Shown in pieces: positions 43,414 to 47,748 of a stretch of DNA of 47,748 nt; positions within the stretch are counted from its first letter, which is position 1, and every line of letters starts with the position of its first letter. The stretch spans positions 1-47,748 of the forward strand of contig JAHLWS010000013.1 of assembly GCA_019057795.1 (NCBI GenBank), read 5' to 3'. The stretch is from Promethearchaeota archaeon (lineage in GTDB: Archaea; Asgardarchaeota; Lokiarchaeia; Sigyniarchaeales; SOKP01). Below the pieces are notes generated by a model, which saw only the letters and a program-made list of their open reading frames with translations, did not search any database and was not told the origin of the DNA. A program made the position numbers and the translations under genes.

Positions 43414-44182
43414 CGTAAATAAACCTCCATTTTTCTATCTTTTCTTTATTAATATTTATTGTTCCTCCAGTTAGATGCCCAAATGAAATATAACCCATAT
43501 TTTTCAATTGATTTAAGATATTAGACAAGTTTCTATTTTTTAAAAACCAAATTTTTGTAACATTGAGTCTTAATATATCTCCTTGGTTAATTCCTGGATT
43601 TTTTCTTGTGTTCAATTCATCCAATAAAGTAAAGAAAAATATTTTGGAATCTGGGTGATATTCTTTGATTAATACTTCAAAATTTCCTCTTCCATCTTTT
43701 CTATTTTCTATTAACTTACAATCCTCCAGATTTAAAAGAGCTCTACTAACATTATTTAATTTGCTCGCTTGCTTTAATGAACTTTCAATTGTGTTTATTA
43801 ACTTTAACTCTAATATTGCTCTTCTTTTTTTATAAATTCCGCCTGATTTATTAAAATCATTAAAGAGGTGCTCAATAACATCAAAGTAGGGTTCAACATA
43901 TCTATATAAACCATAGTGAAGTACTTCATTTTGATGTTTTTTTGACTCACTAAAAAATTCAAGTAAGGGGTGAATATATATTTCTTTTTTTTTTGATATG
44001 AAATATGAATTTATAATCTGTGAAATTATTCCTTTTATTGTGGTTTCTTTATCTTGATATTTTTCAACGATTTTAGTGATATCTTCTCTAGCGACATTTC
44101 TTTTTTCAAAATCTAAATTTTTCACAATGTCTATCAAAATAGGTCTTATTTGTTTAAGCATATATTGAAATGTTTTTGTCAT
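43406..44182 (-). CDS. First gene of the BREX-like operon, possible winged-helix protein, 258 aa
   Basis: Not recognised with certainty. The C-terminal 60 residues (VTKIWFLKNRNLSNILNQLK, then MGYISFGHLTGGTINI) read as a winged-helix domain, and an internal segment (NNVSRALLNLEDCKLIENRK) could be another. No catalytic motif is visible. It could be the regulator or a DNA-binding component; BrxA, a small helical BREX protein of about 200 residues, is a possible remote relative, but the match is not convincing. Its stop at 43406-43408 lies 8 nt inside the presumed start of the next gene. Confidence 0.6.
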   Translation of the reverse strand: MTKTFQYMLKQIRPILIDIVKNLDFEKRNVAREDITKIVEKYQDKETTIKGIISQIINSYFISKKKEIYIHPLLEFFSESKKHQNEVLHYGLYRYVEPYFDVIEHLFNDFNKSGGIYKKRRAILELKLINTIESSLKQASKLNNVSRALLNLEDCKLIENRKDGRGNFEVLIKEYHPDSKIFFFTLLDELNTRKNPGINQGDILRLNVTKIWFLKNRNLSNILNQLKNMGYISFGHLTGGTININKEKIEKWRFIYDF

Positions 44183-44468
44183 AAATCTATTTCCATTTTA
44201 TTCGATTCTTGTTCTTATTTAATATATTATCTAATATTTTATATATAACATTTTATATAAGTAAATTTCAAGTAATAGTGTTAAATATCTGTATTTTAAT
44301 TTTTTTTATTTGAATACCAGCCTTGGATTAATCTAAAACTATATCCGTTATGATTATATTGTCTCTCCAATCTCATTAAAGTTTTAAGATTTTTAAGGTT
44401 GTAGTAAAGTTTTCTAGATAAATTTATATAAGAGAGTTCAAATTAATTTGGTAAATGCTTAAAAAGGG
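44183..44468. promoter_or_regulatory. Promoter region between the BREX-like operon and the broken plus-strand genes
   Basis: Very AT-rich. On the minus strand, TATATTAAATAAG-type and TTATATATAAAATA-type tracts lie about 35-65 nt ahead of the ATG at 44182 and are the probable promoter of the whole operon. TTTATATAAG at about 44417-44430 on the plus strand may serve the pseudogene at 44469. No ORF is supported. Confidence 0.45.
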
Positions 44469-44966
44469 TTGATTGTAATAAGCAGTGGTTATATTATTAA
44501 CTTTGATTCAAATTGGTTTAAAAGGTTTAAATATGAAGCAAAAAATAATGGTTGAATAGTTCACTTTCAAATTAGCGGTAAGCAACCTGCGAAAATTGTT
44601 GATGGTAGCACAATTTTATTTCATAGGATAAAGGGGCCAAATAAAGTTTTGGGATATTCTAAAATATCGGAAATTGGATATGATACATTTGATAATGTAA
44701 TAAAAAGGTTTGGAATTGTTAAATTAGGATATAATAGCAAAAAAGAAATTTTTAAAGCAGCAAGTAAATGGACAACTAGCGTTTCTCATATCATTTTTTA
44801 TGAAGCACTTGAGAATTTAGGATTGTGCGATTTAGACTTAAATAAAGATTTAATAAATAAATTTAATATACATTTTGGTCGACCTCCATCACATCTTCTA
44901 ACGGTAGGAAAAAGTTTATCAAACATACAATTTAATGTTTTAATGGATCATATTATAAATCCATGA
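44469..44966 (+). pseudogene. PUA/EVE-like domain gene with in-frame TGA
   Basis: From a TTG at 44469 the frame reads 28 codons (SGYIINFDSNWFKRFKYEA within them), a TGA at 44553-44555, then continues 136 codons to 44966. The sequence just after the stop (IVHFQISGKQPAKI, DGSTILFHRIKGPNKVLGYSKI) has the order of a PUA/EVE-like domain: strand, Lys-rich turn, then a strand with Phe-His/Tyr and a glycine-rich turn. Such domains read modified bases. A Trp codon (TGG) changed to TGA would fit the context NNG-W-IVHF. Followed by a broken ATPase gene on the same strand, possibly once one operon. Confidence 0.6.
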
Positions 44967-44999
44967 TTTCAATTATATTTTTTTAAAAAAGAGGAACTA

Positions 45000-45714
45000 A
45001 TGTGTAATTTTATGGTAGAAATTGATAATATATTAAATCAAAATCCAATATTGATAATTGGTCCTTATGGTTCTGGTAAAACGAGTATTATAACAAAGAT
45101 TTATAATTTTTTAATGAGTTTAATTACTTTAGATGATCTCCAGATTCAAAATGAAGAACTTTTTCAGATTTTAAACAATATTGAACCCGAAAATTATGAA
45201 CTTATATGGTTTTCTGCATCTGAAGGTGAAAACATTAGAGATTTATTTTATGACAAATTAACGCCACTCATCGAGCGTTTCAATATAAATCTAAATAATA
45301 TCTCCAATTTTGGGAGAGATCTGAAAAATGATATTGGATCCATCGTTGAAATTATTAAAGAAAATAATCCTAATAAAAGATTATTATTTCTAATTGATGA
45401 ATTTGAATTTGCTTTAAAGTCAAATAACAGATAGCAATCTTTGAGTTTTATCCAATTATTAAGCGAATTAATTAGAGAAAGAGGAATAAATCTTATAATA
45501 GCACTTCAATCAGGATATAGATTACCTCAATTAATTGAAAGTAGATTCTATATCCTCAGAATCTCTTATACCAGTAAAAAAATTGGATGAAAAAGAATTC
45601 AGTTTTTTTAAGAAAATTATTGAAGCAAAGAAGATCTATAAGAAAGATCGTGAAATAACCGATATTTCGTTACAAGAAAGTTTTTTAATATCAATTCTTA
45701 AGTTTACAAGTTAA
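45000..45714 (+). pseudogene. P-loop ATPase gene, broken by stop, frameshift and IS insertion
   Basis: The ATG at 45000, with GAGGA upstream, opens a frame with Walker A G21PYGSGKT28 and Walker B RLLFLIDEFEFAL. An in-frame TAG at 45432-45434 is followed by continuing homologous-looking sequence (SFIQLLSELIRERGINLIIALQSG). Near 45540-45560 the frame changes to one reading SLIPVKKLDEKEFSFFKKII. The last codons before the stop at 45712-45714 are encoded by the inverted repeat of the IS element, so the 3' part of the gene has been separated and should lie beyond the right edge. Confidence 0.72.
45695..45714. repeat. Left terminal inverted repeat of the IS element
   Basis: TTCTTAAGTTTACAAGTTAA; exact reverse complement of 47729-47748. 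Confidence 0.93.
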
Positions 45715-45964
45715 CAACTTTTTTTATATTTTTTTGTAATATCTCTTATTTTTCTTTCCGACATTATTTCTTCAGTATTTTAAGTTATTAGAATTGTTCA
45801 AAACTGCGTTTAACAGATTAATTGAGTGATTTCTTCATTTAAAAGAGATTTTGCTCTATTTTGATTCCATCCCCCCTACTCTTGAAAAATATTCGCTAAT
45901 TCGATAAGATGAATCTAGTTTTTATAGGCAATAAATTTATAAACCTTCCCCCCTATTATTAATT

Positions 45965-47641
45965 ATGGTTTATTTAACTCGAAAAAAAAAGAAAGGGAAA
46001 TATTACCTGTATTTGGAAGAAAAGGCTTGGATCAACGGTCGTACTCGTCGAGTTTGGCAAAAATATCTGGGTCCAGAAGATAAACTTAAAGATATTAAGT
46101 TTAATAGTCTGTTAACAAGACTTGATAACAGAGTGGAGGTAAAAATCATCGAGTTCGGGATTTCCGCAGCTCTATGGCAAATGGCAGAGGAGATTGAATT
46201 AGCCAAGATTATTGATGCTCATACTGGAAAAGAGAGGAATCAAAACTTATCTTTGGGTGAGTACATTACCATTGCAGCCATAAATCGCTGTGTTGCCCCT
46301 TGTTCAAAATCTAAATTAAAACAATGGTACGAGAAGGACTGGCTTTCCACGAGATACGACGTTGAGCCCAAAGTATTGAATGCCCAGACCTATTGGAACC
46401 ACTTTCAATACCTAAATAAAGAGGTTCTTGCGCAAATTGAACTCGCATTCGGGCAGTTTGTGGTTGATAAGTACGACCTCGACCTTGACAGCTTATTCTA
46501 CGACCCTACTAATTTTTTTACGTTTTCTAAAGGAGGTGAAGGAAGCGAATTGCTTCAATTCGGGCACTCTAAAGAAAATCGAAACGGATGTCGCCTTGTA
46601 AATTATTCGCTACTATGTGCTCGAGAATCGGGAATCCCTTTGATGCACGAAACATACGCAGGAAACGTTCAAGACGCACGGGAATTTAAAGAGGTGCCGC
46701 AACGAATAGCAAACCGCCTTCGTGCACTCGGAAGGGATCCCGAGCGAATTACGTTGGTGTTTGATAAAGGAAACCATTCAAAAGAAGCGTTTGCTGCCAT
46801 CGATCAAATGGGGTTAGGTTTTATTGCCTCCAGAAAAAATTCGACTCACAAGGAACTTCTCCACACGCCTCGGGATAAATTCATCAAGACGGTATTACCG
46901 CTAACAAAAAAGGCGGTCGAGTACTTTAAGACGACTAAGAAGATATACGGGAAAAATCGGATTCTTTACGTTGTCCTCGATCCGTTGAAACAGAAGAAAC
47001 ACGCTATTAAATTTAACGAAAACCTTGAAAAAAAGGTTCTTGAAATTAAGGAGTACTTTAAAGACCGTTTGAACGTAAAAATGTGGTCTAAAAAAGAAGC
47101 GGTCGAGAAGAAGCTGAAATCCATAATCGGCAGAAGACCCCTTACAGATGTAATTATTACCGAAGTTCTGGGTACGGACGGAAACATGACTCTAAAAGTT
47201 TCAATTGATGAGAAAGCCAGAAAAGCACACGAGGCAACGCTGGGACGGACAATATTATTCACTAATCGCGAAGAGTGGACCCCTGAGGCCGTTATTTGGG
47301 GATATAGAGAACAATACATTGTAGAACACGCCTTTCGGGACATGAAAAGTCCAACTTCTATTGCCATTCGACCGATGTATCACCACGCAGACTCCTCTGT
47401 CCGGGCTCATGTGTTCTTGTGCGTGATTTCCTTGCTTTTATTATCGCTACTCAGGTTGAAATTGGCGAGAAAATCGGTACCTACGAGTTACAACGAACTT
47501 CTCAGCGAACTAAGAGCAATACACGCTCTTAAAATTTTAACCAGCCCAAAAGCAAAACCTCTTTGGAAACTTGAAAAAATTCCTAAAAGCGCTTCAAAGC
47601 TTTTCAAGACGCTAAATTTAAGGCGTCTACTGCCAAATTAA
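45965..47641 (+). CDS. IS1634-type DDE transposase, 558 aa
   Basis: The N-terminus (KGKYYLYLEEKAWINGRTRR) is the short basic beta domain common to this family. The catalytic triad is probably the Asp in SLFYDPTNFF, the Asp in ITLVFDKGNHS and the Glu in YREQYIVEHAFRDMKS, the last with the YREQ/Y-(2)-R-(3)-E-like signature of IS4-related enzymes. ISRACTIVE-looking full length, no internal stop. Base composition is richer in G and C than the neighbouring defence genes, which agrees with recent arrival. The ATG at 45965 follows a TTTATAAACC tract about 30 nt upstream. Confidence 0.93.
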   Translation: MVYLTRKKKKGKYYLYLEEKAWINGRTRRVWQKYLGPEDKLKDIKFNSLLTRLDNRVEVKIIEFGISAALWQMAEEIELAKIIDAHTGKERNQNLSLGEYITIAAINRCVAPCSKSKLKQWYEKDWLSTRYDVEPKVLNAQTYWNHFQYLNKEVLAQIELAFGQFVVDKYDLDLDSLFYDPTNFFTFSKGGEGSELLQFGHSKENRNGCRLVNYSLLCARESGIPLMHETYAGNVQDAREFKEVPQRIANRLRALGRDPERITLVFDKGNHSKEAFAAIDQMGLGFIASRKNSTHKELLHTPRDKFIKTVLPLTKKAVEYFKTTKKIYGKNRILYVVLDPLKQKKHAIKFNENLEKKVLEIKEYFKDRLNVKMWSKKEAVEKKLKSIIGRRPLTDVIITEVLGTDGNMTLKVSIDEKARKAHEATLGRTILFTNREEWTPEAVIWGYREQYIVEHAFRDMKSPTSIAIRPMYHHADSSVRAHVFLCVISLLLLSLLRLKLARKSVPTSYNELLSELRAIHALKILTSPKAKPLWKLEKIPKSASKLFKTLNLRRLLPN

Positions 47642-47728
47642 GAATTCATCCCCCCCTACTTTTTTCTTCAACGTCTTTAAATTCATTAATGTCGTTAGTT
47701 ACATTAAGAAAAACTTTTTTTTTGATAC

Positions 47729-47748
47729 TTAACTTGTAAACTTAAGAA
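47729..47748. repeat. Right terminal inverted repeat of the IS element
   Basis: Reverse complement of 45695-45714; ends at the window edge. Confidence 0.93.

Larger units (their letters stand above)
45695..47748 (+). mobile_element. IS1634-type insertion sequence, 2054 bp as seen
   Basis: A perfect 20-bp inverted repeat bounds the element at 45695-45714 and 47729-47748, with a single DDE transposase gene between. The size fits the IS1634 family. The right repeat reaches the last base of the window, so the repeat could be longer and the target duplication cannot be read. Three CCCCCCTA tracts (about 45871, 45949 and 47650) occur in the non-coding parts, in the same orientation. Confidence 0.88.

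Noticed and set aside
46966..47367. Minus-strand frame of 133 codons inside the transposase gene
   Set aside because: Shadow of the transposase; the plus-strand frame has catalytic motifs and full family length.
45868..47660. CCCCCCTA tracts at both sides of the transposase as possible terminal repeats
   Set aside because: They are in the same orientation, while a perfect 20-bp inverted repeat further out defines the ends.

Overview
The window is a gene-dense, AT-rich stretch that reads as archaeal. TATA-like boxes sit about 20-30 nt ahead of many start codons, initiation often uses TTG or GTG, some genes have Shine-Dalgarno motifs and others appear leaderless, and the families (TnpB, IS1634-type transposase, AbrB/PIN pair, SWIM protein, QueC/D/E) fit. 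An Asgard-like (Lokiarchaeia-type) host is my guess only. Both ends lie inside mobile elements: a tnpB gene is cut by the left edge, and the last base of the window is the last base of the right inverted repeat of an IS1634-type element. The window may therefore be a whole assembly contig broken at repeats.

Left part (1-9.97 kb): partial tnpB; an unknown protein; a SWIM zinc-finger protein; a decayed nuclease-like gene; an AbrB-type antitoxin with a PIN toxin; two small unknown genes; a PD-(D/E)XK nuclease-like protein; then a divergent pair whose members resemble proteins associated with nucleotide modification, followed by a coupled 54-aa ORF. Middle part (10-22.5 kb): an SF1 helicase overlapping a large protein with two phospholipase-D motifs and a formylglycine-generating-enzyme-like C-terminus; a small Arg/Gly-rich protein with an SMP-like tail; a five-gene cassette of P-loop kinase, HAD phosphatase, uracil-phosphoribosyltransferase-like protein and two radical SAM enzymes; a frameshifted glycosyltransferase; an ADP-ribosyltransferase-like protein and a zinc ribbon.

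Right part (22.7-47.7 kb) is the main point of interest. QueC, QueD and QueE, which together make preQ0 from the GTP-derived pterin precursor, flank a restriction nuclease and two TSPPY-type DNA methyltransferases. Next come a DUF6884/YaaA-like protein and a TGT-fold enzyme resembling DpdA, which inserts 7-deazaguanine bases into DNA. Immediately beyond is a minus-strand operon of BREX type: a 258-aa protein, a small P-loop ATPase, a BrxC-like ATPase, a coiled-coil protein, PglZ, a 704-aa unknown, BrxL and a nuclease-paralogue fragment. It has no PglX methyltransferase. The layout suggests a BREX-like defence system that may use 7-deazaguanine DNA modification, or the unlinked methyltransferases, in place of PglX; this is inference. 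The region has been rearranged: a 90-nt direct repeat brackets an inserted ATPase fragment, the 3' ends of a restriction gene and a methyltransferase gene are fused in a scar, and two genes next to the operon are broken, the second by the IS element.
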